Notes under the pieces: model-generated | Told to the model about the DNA's origin: nothing | Databases searched by the model: none | Seen by the model: only the letters and a program-made list of their open reading frames with translations | Source: Charina bottae | Lineage: Eukaryota; Chordata; Lepidosauria; Squamata; Charinaidae | NCBI GenBank assembly: GCA_023362775.1 | Contig: JALMGJ010000008.1 | Span: 40,153,501-40,217,500, forward strand | Reading direction: 5' to 3' | Length of the DNA stretch: 64,000 bases | Program-made: the position numbers and the translations under genes | Part shown: positions 50,258 through 61,759 of the stretch, piece by piece | Numbering within the stretch: position 1 is the first letter of the stretch | How the letters are laid out: every line of letters begins with the position of its first letter

Positions 50258-53200
50258 CTTTTCCATAGGCTCCTGATGACAATATGTAGTTGCAACACCC
50301 CTGTGCTAAACGACCTGCAAGCCCAACCATCTAACTGCTACATAACACTCCACCAGTTGATTTTATCCTTTCCTTTCCTTTCTTTTTAAAGGAAAAAGCC
50401 CTCAGAGTCTCATTCAGCATTAACTGAGCCAAAAGGTTTCAGAAGAAAAATGTTTGCGCAATCTTCTCCTACCTCCTCCTCACCCTGGAAAATAGAGTAG
50501 AGACTGTTAGGAGCCTCTTTTTGCTCATCCCTGCATGCACGCTCAGTTCTGCAGGAAGATCTGAATGAGCAAGCCCAAGGATGACGTGCAGGTGTCGACT
50601 CTTGTCTCTCAGTTCATCTCACACGGCTGCCTTGTAATCGCTTTCACTCACGGCGGCAGAGCTCAGCTAATGGACATGTTGCACAACTCGCCTGCATTTT
50701 GGAGGAGCCATTCTCATTCAGTTTGATGAAAGGGAATTTGCTTCTGAGATTTCTTATGGGTGGAGTAGGGTGTTCTTGCTTTGTTGCAAGATGTCCAAGG
50801 GTGTGCGCGACTGCCCCATCTTTCAGTGAACAATCATCTATCCAATTAAATCCCAATTTATGGAATCACTTTATGGCATAACTTTATGGCAAAACTCTCC
50901 CCATGAGACTTGCTCAGATCAGGAAGTGGGGACATTGAGAGCGGCTTCACAGTGATAGCAAAGTGAGTCATAATTAAAACAACAACAACCCACTAGCAGC
51001 AACACGGCTTCCACCACCTTCAACCAGAAAGTCAGAAAGAAACAACATCAAGAGAAAACCTCAAACATTGGGCGAGTGTAGAAAATCACTGTTTCTACTT
51101 CATGACATGGTAAATCAAGAGAGCTTTCAGCATGGGGCTAAGCAAAATTCCCTCTTACCACTTCTTCTTATGGAGGAGGAAAAAGAAATTTTTCGGTAAA
51201 GTATTTTCTCTGGTCAGACAAAATAAATTAGATTTGTGGGGAAAGAACCATTAATCATTGCCAGGATAACCACTTCCCTCGCTTTGCCAAGTTTTATACC
51301 CACACATGAGTATCAGTGTGCTTCTATCCTCTTCATGCCCCAAATATCATGCACCCAAGCATTTGTACCCTGCCAGTGAATTAACACTTCCTTTACATAA
51401 CCATTATGGCTTGACACTGGCTTTTCACCACATGCTCAGTGAGCCCACAGCACACATGGTTGAGGCATCTCTAGGGCATCCTTCCCAACAGTCCCATAAC
51501 ACTCCAAGTCAAAATGCAATTGGCTTGAGTTTGGTTTAGTGTGGTTTATGAAACCAGCCACAATGGCTTTAACCCATGTTAAATGGGTGGCATGAACCCA
51601 GCCAACTGTGGTTTGATAAACTACAGTTAAACTATGGTATAAACTACAGTTAAACTATGGTATTACACGAATGAAGCAACAAATCTTCCCTTCCATAAGA
51701 GAAGAAGCTGATTTAGAATGGAGGCCTTTGGAAGGGGTAGGTTGCTAATTCTACACTGGCATTTACTACCTTCCTTTTGATACCTCAAACATTCAAGCTA
51801 TCTTCAACCTCCTGTGCCCACCCACGTCTCTTATAACCTGGGTCCCATAAACCCAAGTGAGAAGTTCTGTTGCTTGAAGTTAGGGTGACAAATGATCAAG
51901 GTAACCAGTGAGCTCCTAAGAACATTGCAGGGGAACTCTTGGTTGCAAGGATTTGAGCTGGGTATCAGTGACTTGAGAAAAATCTCCATTGTTTCTCTGT
52001 TCCATCAGCCTAAAATGAGTTTCATTATGCTTCTTCTTATTTCCCGCAGAGCACCTGCATCAATTCAATGTCATCTGGATTCATAGGAATACAAATCCCA
52101 TCAGCTCTTAGCAGCATGGCCAATGGATGATGATAAGTGGAAGTGGAGAGCACTAAAGTGTAGATGACTCCTGAAGACAATGTATTCCACCTCCCTAATC
52201 CTTCGCTGGCTAGAATGAGCCAGAGGGAAATTATCTTGAATTCTTCTCTCTGCTTTTCCAAATAACATGCTTTTGTTAAGCATGGCAACAGCCTCAACAA
52301 TTTTCCTTATAAATAAAAATAGCATTCCTCTTGCAGCTGGACAGTGGGCACAAGTTAGGGTTGCATATTCTACATAGTTGAGTGTCTACTGGAAGGGTAT
52401 GAATTCAGTTTGGAACATTTGGAAAACCTAAAATCATAGTAAGAGGAAATTTATGCTACAGTTTTAACACATTTTTGGCATCCTTCACTGTCTATTGGAT
52501 AACATTTCTCGCTCTTTATCTCAGGATGCTTTAAATTATTTCAAAGGCAGCTCTAATTCTATTAATCAAAACTAGATTAAATTAACTATTGGGGCTTCTT
52601 AGGTTCTTAGGAAGCAGTTGGTGCTACAGAAACACTATTATTCATTTCTGGGAGTAAGTTAAATCGTCCTGAACTACAAACATGTACTGGCCGAAAAGTT
52701 AACAACAACAACAACAACAACAAATTTAAGAGAAAGACAAATCCTTGCTCTGTATTATAATCCAAACTATCAGAGATTCACCAAGCAAAGGTCTTTCCTA
52801 ATTGTTCTAGAAATGGTCCTTTTCATTAGAAATGCCACAGACTGAACTTTGGATTTAAATAGCAGGTGGACTACACCTAAAGTGTCACCTACCTCTACTG
52901 TTGGGCTGCTGATTTCAGAGAATACCTAAACATTGCTATTTCAGCACTACCTTCCTTTCCTAAGTTGTCCATAGGAAACTGTTGTAGGATCCTTTTCTAG
53001 GCATTGCTAGGCTTCTCAGGAGTCATTAGCAGGGACTTTTTTTTCCTAATCAGAGCCTCCAATGAGATAGATAATTCCAAAGATATGTAACAAATTTCAC
53101 AGTTGATCAAGAGCATGTCCTAGTTTTCAAAAATGGACCATCATCAACTTCTCTAGTGAGTTTGCATGACATGGCCAAAGTAAGTCAGCCATAATCTTAC

Positions 53201-53885
53201 AATTTTGATGGGATATATGCTGGCTTAAAGGGGAAAAACCGAGGCTTGAGAATAAACAGACAAGAATACAGCTTGTTAGGGCCAACAGTGTTTACTGTTT
53301 AGCATAGGGCAATAATGCAGATACAATCACATTATCGCAAATATGAAAAAGATGAATATACAGGATACATCATTGTAAAAGGAAAAACAAAACAAACTTA
53401 TAAGCAGAGTTCCGTGTATTGATCCCAGGGCCAGAGTTCCTGCCATGGCCTATACCCAAAGCCAGGCATAGCTCACTCTGCCCAGTCCACGGGAAGTGAA
53501 CACGTGAAGAACTACATGACTAAAAGACACTAGAAATCAAGAAGACATAGAACACCATTTTGCATGGTTGTATATTCAGTTCTTCTAGCATTCTGATTGG
53601 CTGGAAGTTAGCTGTGACACACACTAGGCCTCAAAGCATTAGGCCTAAAGCACATAGCATGACCTGCTATTGGTTAGCAGTGCTGCATCTACGCACTGAG
53701 TTTCCCTCCTTCTTGCTCAGGGGGGGCTTGGACAAGGCTTCCCACAGAAGGATATCAGGAGGCTTCACTTTCATGGGAAGATCCATTGCTAGCCATAACA
53801 ATGGTACCTTCTAGCTTCATATCTAATGAAGATGTAAACAAAGCCAAGGCTTCTCTGTTATCCAGCCACCTGGCATTCACGTCAC
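50258..53885. other. Long stretch without recognised gene or repeat
   Basis: An (AAC)n run lies at 52701-52722. I find no exon with splice sites and no known transposon. This is the longest repeat-poor stretch of the window, which makes it the best place to search for conserved non-coding elements near BMP3. Confidence 0.4.
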
Positions 53886-53899
53886 CATGAGAATGCTTT

Positions 53900-54100
53900 T
53901 GCTTTGTACAGGAAAGATTCGCCAGGGCAACACAAGAACTCTAACATCTAGTGATGTATCTGGTTTTATACGGTCCAGCACTTCTCTGTTGGTTACTCTG
54001 GCTGTCCATGGTAAACGTAACAATTTAGGTCAGCACCACAATTCAAATGTGTCAATTCTTCTTCGGTCATCCATTCTTATTATTATCCATTCTTTTATTA
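53900..54100 (-). pseudogene. Decayed RTE fragment
   Basis: On the minus strand AAGAAGAATTGACACATTTG and AATTGTGGTGCTGACC match the RTE motif RRRIDAFELWCW with stops. Upstream text is compatible with the adjacent C-terminal region. It is old and short. Confidence 0.5.
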
Positions 54101-54419
54101 GTAAATTAGTGTAATCAAAATACCCATTAAAACCCTCTGCTATAGACCCCTTTAGAATACTGCAGAGAAAATCTACAGATTAAGAGTGTTTGCAATATGC
54201 CACTAGGAATCGTTGATAAATTGGAACAGGTACAGCTCTGTTCAAATCCCAGTTTGATCCCTAAACTCTCTGGGTTTGAGGAGAAATTAGAACAGAGAGG
54301 GAAAATGCCACACCTACCATACCCTGAGCTTCTTAGAAAGTGGAAGAGATTGAAATGTGATAAGAGAATCCATGACACATGTGATGATACCTTTCTTGCA
54401 GGGGGAAATCTGTCTGTCT

Positions 54420-54425
<6 letters not shown>

Positions 54426-54466
<41 letters not shown>
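54426..54466. repeat. (AT)n microsatellite
   Basis: About 20 AT units within the start of an L2 3' end. Confidence 0.92.
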
Positions 54467-54469
<3 letters not shown>

Positions 54470-54590
54470 TAATGATTGTATAAAGTATTTTATATGTTTT
54501 AATTGCTGACTTGGTTGTAAACCGCCCAGAGTCCCCTTGTGGGGGGAGATGGGCGGTGATATAAGTTAGAAATAATAAATAAATACCTTC
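54467..54590 (+). mobile_element. L2-type LINE 3' tail
   Basis: TTGTAAACCGCCCAGAGTCC, GGGGAGATGGGCGGTGATAT and AATAATAAATAAATA are the L2 tail in good condition. It lies tail to tail with the minus-strand L2 at 54660-55570, separated by a (TATG)n-rich spacer. Confidence 0.75.
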
Positions 54591-54659
54591 CTTCCAGAGG
54601 GAAGTGTATGTGTGTATGTACAATATGTGTGTGTATGTATGTATGTATGTATGTATGTA

Positions 54660-55575
54660 TGTATTTATTTGATTTGTCACCGCCCATCTCATCCCACCAG
54701 AGGGACTCTGGGTGGTTTACAGCAACATAATCAATAAAACAATAAATCACAATATATAAATTACAATATAAAAGGTAAAGGTAAAGGTTTCCCCTGCAAA
54801 ATCGTGTCCGACTCTAGGGGGCAGTGCTCATCTCCGTTTCTTAGCCGAAGAGCCAGCGCTGTCCGAAGACGCTTCTGCCGGCATTTACAATGTATAAAAA
54901 TACAATTACAGATAAGAATAAATATAGATAAAGACGAAATCCAAGTGGCTGATGATCTAACTCAGTCCTTGTATGCTATGAGCACTCTAGGGTACTAGCC
55001 ATCCCCAAACATGCCTACTCCTCTCCCCACCCCAAGCCAGGTGGCAGAGCCAGGTTTTCAGATTCCTCCGGAAGGCCAGGAGCGATTGGGCTAACCTCAC
55101 CTCTGGGGGTAGAATGTTCCAGAGGGCGGGAGCTACTGCAGAGAAGGCCCGCTTCCTGGACCCCGCCAACTGGAATTCTCTTACCGACGGGGTCCGCAAC
55201 ATGCCCTCTCTGCAAGATCGGGTGGGACGGGTTGATGTAATGGGGAAGAGGCGGTCCCTCAGGTAACCTGGCCCCATGCCATGTAGGGCTTTAAAGGTAA
55301 TAACCAACACCTTGAATTGGACCCGGAAGCAAACCGGAACCCAATGCAGCTCGCGTAATTAAGGTGTTATATGTGCCCTTCTAGTGGCACCAAAGATGGC
55401 CCATGCGGCTGCATTCTGGACCAGCTGTAGCTTCCGGATACTCTTCAAGGGTAGCCCTGTGTAGAGCACATTGCAGTAGTCTATATGGGAGATAACAAGG
55501 GCATGAGTGACTGTTCGAAGGGCCTCCCGATCCAGGAAGGGGCATAACTGGTGCACAACACGAAGCTGCACAAAT
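54660..55575 (-). pseudogene. 5'-truncated L2 LINE, minus strand, with nested SINE stub
   Basis: The tail (CACCGCCCATCTCATCCCAC) starts near 54677. The C-terminal coding region runs from 55575 to about 54990, in two frames joined by an indel near 55310-55380: REALRTVTHALVISHIDYCN in the upstream frame, then VITFKALHGMGPGYLRDRLF to LAQSLLAFRRNLKTWLCHLA. It is 75-80 percent like the plus-strand ORF by eye. It carries the SINE stub at 54776-54882. Confidence 0.8.
54776..54882 (-). mobile_element. Sauria-type SINE 3' stub nested in L2
   Basis: GTAAAGGTTTCCCCTGCAAA, GTGTCCGACTCTAGGGGGCA and AGCGCTGTCCGAAGACGCTT are the SINE tail; the tRNA-like head is absent. AATTACAATATAAAA to the left and ATTTACAATGTATAAAAA to the right look like a diverged TSD within L2 sequence. 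Confidence 0.75.
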
Positions 55576-55579
55576 ATAT

Positions 55580-56035
55580 ACAAATATATACTCACACACA
55601 CAGCATGCTGGGGAAATTCTACTTGATTTTCTGCCTCTGTCTTCATCTCTTGCACCAGGCCAGGAAGAATACCTTGGTTTCATGTCTCCAATTTTCTCTC
55701 CCCCCCCCCCCCAAATACAACCAGATAAAAATATTCTCTATAACAGATTGGGAGTTAAATCAAAAGCTAATTGTGAACCACCATGGAATGATACCTCTCC
55801 AGTTTGTGGTTTCAAAAGTTTGTGATGTACAATTACTATTCTAGAAATGGGTGGGGACAGCAAATAGAAGGGATGGTGGTGGGGCTGAGAAACTTACATT
55901 AGATCCATGATGCATTTCATTGCTGATTACCAAATAATAATCTCTTTGGTCCCCTTTTCAGCCTCATCAAATAGGATCCTAAGCTGCAAGTTTTTCAGGA
56001 TAGGGTTCACCCTAGCATTCTTTTTAAAGCAATAG
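55580..56035. other. Unannotated region
   Basis: It contains a C-run at 55701-55713. No gene or repeat recognised. Confidence 0.35.
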
Positions 56036-56039
56036 TAAC

Positions 56040-56235
56040 TGTGACAGCAATGAGAAAAAAACAGATCTAAAATCCACAGAGGCCACCCCTTTATTAGACT
56101 GCAAGCTTTTAAGTTTCAAGAACTCTTCATCAGGCAAGATAATTAGGGGGTGGGGTGAGAGAGAGAAAAAAACCCAACCTCACTCATCTTGTACCAGGTT
56201 ACAGTGTTTGATGTGGAATTTTCAGATGTGCAGCT
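56040..56235 (-). mobile_element. Possible Penelope-like terminal fragment
   Basis: The minus strand contains GCCTGATGAAGAGTTCTTGA, AAAGCTTGCAGTCTAATAAA and then GGTGGCCTCTGTGGATTTTA, a pattern that I associate with vertebrate Penelope-type terminal repeats. CTGATGA (56133-56127) is followed after a potential stem by AAAA-GCTTGC, a decayed form of the hammerhead GAAA box. Tentative. Confidence 0.4.
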
Positions 56236-56239
56236 TCGA

Positions 56240-56930
56240 TCTTATCTGGTAATAGTAGATGATCTCCCAGGTTTGTTGGAAAGATGAAACAAGGACATGT
56301 TTGTAGGTTAGCCATTTGGAGAAATACAAGTTATGGTAACGAAGGAGCACACATACTGGACCACTTATGCTTTTGGGATAAACGGCTGTTTTCTTCTTAT
56401 AAGCCTGCTTGCAACTCTAGGTTTCCATATTCCTAGTGTCCCATAAACACAGAATGTGCCTTGTTAAATCCCTGCAGCTGCCAAGTAAGTAGAGAAAGAG
56501 ATGAGGAATCAGTAACTCCCTCCCACTTGCCATAGAACTGTATCTGTTCCCATGGGCCCCAGCCACTCTGGCCAATGGTTTTGCTGCCTTCCATTCTTAC
56601 AAGGAGGAAACTCTCTGAGAAAGACGGAGAGGAAAATGAAAAGGAGGAACCAAAGATATATGACAGAAGGCTGCAGAAACTCCACATCTCAGAGAAAGGA
56701 GTAGTGAAAGAAAACACAGGTCATTGTTTCAAATATTAGAAACTAGGGTTACAAATAAAATAAGTATTCACTCTATAGAAGTAGAATGAATGTGACGATT
56801 AAGAGGTAGATTATGAACATGGACCTCCTCAGTAGGCAAGTGATGTCACCTGCATCAAGATATCTTCATGAAAATGGTGCAACTAGCAGAAGTTTCATTA
56901 TTTGCAGAATATGCATAATGATGTCATAAT
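56240..56930. other. Unannotated region
   Basis: No gene or repeat recognised. Confidence 0.35.
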
Positions 56931-56940
56931 GCCTGTGTCA

Positions 56941-57508
56941 TACGCTGACCATATTTCCTTGAGGCAAAAATGTCGCCAGACAATGTGGGTGTGTGGGCAC
57001 GTGCGGGGGGGGCACGCAGGGGGGCAGGGGGCGTGCGCGCACGCGCACATGTGTGCTTCGCCGGGAAACTTTCAAAAACAGAACAAAATTGAGATTTTTA
57101 CTATAACAACGGGACGCTCCAGAAATGGTAAAATGATGGGACAGTCCTGTTCACGGGGCATGGTGGCTCAGCGGGTAAGATGCCAGGCTTGTTGATCAGA
57201 AGATCGCAAGTTCGGAGGTTCGAATCCCTAGCCCCGCATGACGGAGTGAGCTCACGCACTTGCCCCAGCTCTTGCCAACCTAGCAATTCAAAAGCATGCA
57301 AATGCAAGTAGATGAATAGGTACCACTTTGGTGGGAAGGCAACAGCGTTCCGTCATGCCAGCCACATGACCGTGGAAGGGTGTTCGGACAATGCTGGCTC
57401 TTCGGCTAACAAACGGAGATGAGCACCAGCCCCTAAAGGCGGACACGACTGCACAAATGTGCAGGGGGAACCTTCACCTTTACCAAAACAGGACGTATGG
57501 TCAGCCTA
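56941..57508. mobile_element. hAT MITE (copy 2) with nested SINE and exact 8-bp TSD
   Basis: Left end TACGCTGACCATATTTCC, right end GTATGGTCAGCCTA. The TSD CTGTGTCA is exact (56933-56940 and 57509-57516). It is inverted relative to copy 1 (25711-26154). Shared interior includes CAAAATTGAGATTTTTA and ACAACGGGAC. It lacks the CCAAT tandem units and instead has a G-rich and CG-alternating block. A SINE occupies 57153-57484. Confidence 0.85.
57153..57484 (+). mobile_element. Sauria-type SINE nested in the hAT MITE
   Basis: The head GGGGCATGGTGGCTCAGCGG, a B-box-like GGTTCGAATCCC, CATGCAAATGCAAGTAG, and the tail GGACACGACTGCACAAATGT with ACCTTCACCTTTACC. The full body is present. It splits the right arm of the MITE. 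Confidence 0.88.
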
Positions 57509-57978
57509 CTGTGTCAGCATGGTGGTTCCTAACAAACACCTATGATCATCCAAGCTACATATTGGGAAGGGAAAACTTGCTTATTTGATTTATATCCTAT
57601 CTCCAAGTTTTCCACAGAACAGCAACCACCAAGAGTAATTTGTGGCAGGATAGAAATGTAACAAACAAGCAGACTGTCTGGGGAAAGGAACTGGCCCAAG
57701 TCCCCCAAGGAGCTTCTATGGCTGAGAAACCTATGTCTTCCCACTCCCCACTCAGTCTGACCCATTCACCACTACATCAGACTCCTTTCCTATTGACCAG
57801 AATGAGGGACTTCCCAGGACTCCACTTCCTGCTACCATCTCTGCTCTTCTCTTCTGAACTTAAGAGTTTACTTAAGATAAGTAGATGCACCACCACTTCC
57901 ATCTCCACCAGTAAGAGACTGGGTCCCACTGTTGGATGACTAAGGGAAACATCCGGCTATGAGTATATTGTACTAGAG

Positions 57979-58287
57979 CAGGGCTTTCCAAAGTTTTCCC
58001 GCGGCGACACACCAACCGCCGTTGGTGTGTCGCTGCGGGAAAACCCGGAAGTGCTGCCGTTGCAACAGCGCGCAAAAACCCGGAAGCACTGCTGCCGCTT
58101 TCAGGTTTTGTGCGCTGCTGTAGCTGCGGCGCTTTCGGATTTTCGCGCACCGCCGTTGGTGTGTCGCCGCGGGAAAACCCGGAAGCACTGATGGCACACC
58201 ATCAGCGCTTCTGGGTTTTGATGCGACACATCTGGGCCCCGCAGGCGACACACTTTTGTGTCGCGACACACAGTTTGGAAAGCTCTG
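57979..58287. mobile_element. hAT element with GC-rich hairpin interior and exact 8-bp TSD
   Basis: Ends CAGGGCTTTCCAAAG and CAGTTTGGAAAGCTCTG; TSD TACTAGAG exact (57971-57978 and 58288-58295). The ends belong to the 2912 and 7594 family, but the interior is different: GC-rich, with repeated GGAAAACCCGGAAG motifs and a perfect hairpin at 58004-58033 (13-bp arms, 4-nt loop). Confidence 0.85.
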
Positions 58288-58295
58288 TACTAGAG

Positions 58296-58560
58296 ATTGT
58301 TTAAAAACTAAAGTCAAGTTGAGCTTGATTCCTAGTTACTTTTGAGACACAGCTATGTTGTTTTTTTGTCAACAATACAGAAGTGGTTTGCCATCACCTT
58401 GACATTAAAATATCAAACAGATCCAACTCTATTTAGTTTTCTGAGATGAACCAAGATCTCAGTGAAATGCTGTCACATGCTGTAGGGATAATTAGGGGAG
58501 GCGATTAAAGCATGGTTGCTCTTTTCAGGAGCCATCTCTTGACTTGGATTCTTTCCACTT
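58296..58560. other. Short unannotated region
   Basis: I see nothing in it. Confidence 0.4.
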
Positions 58561-58816
58561 CAGGTTGGTTTTTCTTTTTGTTTATTCGTTCAGTCGCTTC
58601 CGACTATTCGTGACTTCATGAACCAGCACACGCCATTATGTGGCCAAAGTACTTCAGTTTTGCCTTTAGTATCATTCCCTCAAGTGAGCAGTCTGGCTTT
58701 ATTTCCTGGAGTATGGACTGGTTTGATCTTCTTGCAGTCCAAGGCACTCTCAGAATTTTCCTCCAACACCACAGTTCAAAAGCATCTATCTTCCTTCGCT
58801 CAGCCTTCCTTATGGT

Positions 58817-61244
58817 TCAGCTCTCACAGCCATAGGTTACTACAGGGAATACCATTGCTTTAACTATGCAGACCTTTGTTGTCAGTGTGTTGTCTCTGCT
58901 CTTAACTATTTTATCAAGATTTATCATTGCTCTCCTCCCAAGAAGTAGACCTCTTCTGATTTCCTGGCTGCAGTCAGCCTCTGCAGTAATCTTTGCGCCT
59001 AGAAATACAAAGTCTGTCACTGCCTCTACTTTTCCTCCCTCTATTTGCCAGTTATCAATCAAGCTGGTTGCCATAATCTCGGTTTTTTTAGGTTTAACTG
59101 CAACCCAGCTTTTGCACTTTCTTCTTTCACCTTCGTCATAAGGCTCCTCAACTCCTCCTCGCTTTCAGCCATCAAAGTGGTATCATCTGCATATCTGAGA
59201 TTGTTAATGTTTCTTCCAGCGATTTTAACTCCAGCCTTGGATTCATCAAGCCCAGCACGTCGCATAATGTGTTCTGTGTACAGGTTTAAAACAGAAATAG
59301 ATGTTTTTCTGAAATTCCCTGGCTTTCTCCATTATCCAGCGGATATTGGCAATTTGGTCTCTAGTTCCTCTGCCTTTTCTAAACCCAGCTTGTACATCTG
59401 GCAATTCTCGCTCCATGAATTGCTGGAGTCTACCTTGCAAGATCTTGAGCATTACCTTACTGGCATGTGAAATAAGTGCCACTGTTCGATAGTTTGAACA
59501 TTCTTTAGTGCTTCCCTTTTTTGGTATGGGGATATAAGTTGATTTTTTCCAATCTGATGGCCATTCTTGTGTTTTCCAAATTTGCTGGCATATGGCATGC
59601 ATCACCTTGACAGCATCATCTTGCAAGATTTTAAACAGTTCAGCTGGGATACCGTCGTCTCCTGCTGCCTTGTTATTAGCAATGCTTCTTAAGGCCCATT
59701 CAACCTCACTCTTCAGGATGTCTGGCTCTAACTCACTGACCACACCGTCAAAGCTATCCCCGATATTATTATCCTTCCTATACAGATCTTCCGTATATTC
59801 TTGCCACCTTTTCTTGATCTCTTCTGCTTCTGTTAGGTCCTTACCATCTTTGTTTTTGATCATACCCATTTTTGCCTGGAATTTACCTCCGATGTTTCTA
59901 ATTTTCTGGAAGAGGTCTCTTGTCCTTCCTGTTACATTGTCTTCTTCCACTTCCGTGCTTGTTTAAAAATAATTCCTTATCTCTTCTGGCTAACCTCTGG
60001 AATTTTGCATTTAATTGGGCATATCTCCCCCTATCACTGTTGCCTTTTGCTTTCCTTCTTTCTTGGGCTACTTCCAGTGTCTCAGCAGATAGCCATCTTG
60101 CCTTCTTGGTTTTCTTTTTCTTTGGGACGTTTTTTGTTGCCGCCTCCGGAACAATGTTGCGAACTTCTGTCCATAGTTCTTCCGGGACCCTATCTACTAA
60201 ATCTAGTCCCTTAAATCTATTCTTCACCTCCACTGCATATTCATTAGGAATGTTAGTGAGCTCATATCTAACTGATCTGTGGGTCTTCCCTATTCTCTTT
60301 AGTCTGATTCCAAATTGTGCAATAAGAAGTTTGTGATCTGAACTACAGTCAGCTCCAGGTCTTGTTTTTACCGACTGTATAGATGTTCATCACCTTTGGA
60401 TACAAAGGATGTAGTCAATCTGATTTCGGTGTCGACCATCTGGTGAAGTCCATGTATAAAGTCGTCTTTTAGGTTCCTGGAAGTGAGTGTTATGCACAGT
60501 GAATTGTCTTGGCAAAATTCTATCAGCCTATGTCCCACTTCATTTTGTTCTCCCAGACCATGCTTGCCTGTAATTCCAGGTGTCGTTTGACTACCCACCT
60601 TAGCATTCCAGTCTCCTGTAATGAAAATAACATCTCTTTTTGGTGTATTATCCAGTAGGTGTTGCAGATCCTCATAGAACTGATCTACTTCTGCTTCTTC
60701 AGTATCTGTGGTTGGGGCGTATATTTGGATCACTGTGATGTTAAATGGCTTACCCTGAATTCAAATTGAGATCATTATATCGTTTTTTGGATTGGATTGG
60801 ATTGGATTGGATTGCTTTAGCCGCTTTATTATTAATTATGGAGGCTACTCCATTTCTTCTGTGGTCCTCTTGTTCACAGTAGTAGATCTGGTGGTCATCT
60901 GATGTGAAGTGGCCCATTCCAGTCCATTTCAGTTCACTGACACCCAAAATGTCTATATTTAATCTTGCCATCTCACCCATAACCACATCCAACTTGCCCT
61001 GGCTCATAGATCTTACATTCCTGGTTCCTATGGTGTATTGATCTTTAGAACATCGGATTCGTCGTTCACTACCAGCACCGTCGGCCGCTAGCCATCCTTT
61101 TGGCTTTGAGCTAGCTGCGTCATCACATCTGGGGCTAGTTGAACTTATCCTCTGTTCCTCCCCAGTAGCATGTTGACCATCTTCCGACCTGGGAGTCCCA
61201 TCTTCCGATGGTATACTGACATATCTCTGGTTGTACTGATCCAT
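58817..61244 (-). pseudogene. Broken Bov-B endonuclease - reverse transcriptase
   Basis: Minus-strand pieces in order: 61244-60750 (N terminus and endonuclease start, RNVRSMSQGKLDVV and VSELKWTGMG), 60733-60368 (IQIYAPTTDTEEAEVDQFYE, GDWNAKVG), 60233-59898, 59950-59246 (linker and RT start, SNYRTVALISHASKV and GFRKGRGTRDQI), 59265-59059 (catalytic YADD) and 59074-58817 (thumb). Frameshifts separate all pieces. The RT block with GVRQGC is deleted although YADD survives. The Trp of the endonuclease TWN motif is changed to Arg (GTRNVRS). Confidence 0.88.
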
Positions 61245-61385
61245 TTAGTTTTCACGGCCAGAATACTGGGGTGGGTTGCCGTTACCTTCCCCAGGGATCG
61301 TATTTAGTCTGACCTCTCTGCCATGACCTTCCCATCTTGGGTGTCCCTTCACGATTTAGCTCATGGTGTCATTGAGGTGCTCAAG

Positions 61386-61425
61386 CTCCAGCACCACGAC
61401 AAGGTTACAATCTCCTTTGCTGGAG
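61386..61425 (-). ncRNA. HDV-like ribozyme core at the Bov-B subfamily B 5' end
   Basis: Minus strand: CTCCAGC (61425-61419) pairs perfectly with GCTGGAG (61392-61386). ACC (61405-61403) and GGT (61395-61393) close the loop TTGTCGT. Downstream, CTCA and TGAG can form a P4-like hairpin (about 61375-61357), followed by CTAAATC, where AATC can pair with GATT of the P2 position. The first base is the element boundary. This is the most complete of the three cores. Confidence 0.6.
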
Positions 61426-61433
61426 AAGGTTGG

Positions 61434-61723
61434 GGGTGTAATTTATCAAAGAAATCTTCCAAGAAGGCTGTTGCTTCGATGAGCCAGCCTTCCCCTCTTC
61501 CTTACACCCTTGCAATCTCCTCCTTAGCCTCTGCCATCTGTCACTAATCTGTCTCCCTTGGCCGATCCACGATGGGGCTCCGTAGGTTAAAAGTGTCACA
61601 GCATTTCTGACCGCCACCCAACAGCTTATAACAGATTCAGCAGCCTTTGTATAAACAACAAGAGGGATGCAAATTTAGAATTTTAAATCCTGTTTGGCTC
61701 TTAATATTGCCCATGTTCACCCA

Positions 61724-61759
<36 letters not shown>

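Larger units (their letters stand above)
58569..61425 (-). mobile_element. Full-length but internally deleted Bov-B subfamily B
   Basis: The 3' end is GTTTATTCGTTCAGTCGCTT and the 5' end is CTCCAGC at 61425. Short flanking duplications CAGGTTGG (58561-58568) and AAGGTTGG (61426-61433) differ at one base. Compared with 45015-46103, one deletion lies near 58636 (CACGCCA joined to TTATGTGGCC) and a larger one near 59286 removes RT motifs A to B. A (TTGGA)n run at 60788-60812 is a local expansion. It is older than the subfamily A copy. Confidence 0.88.
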
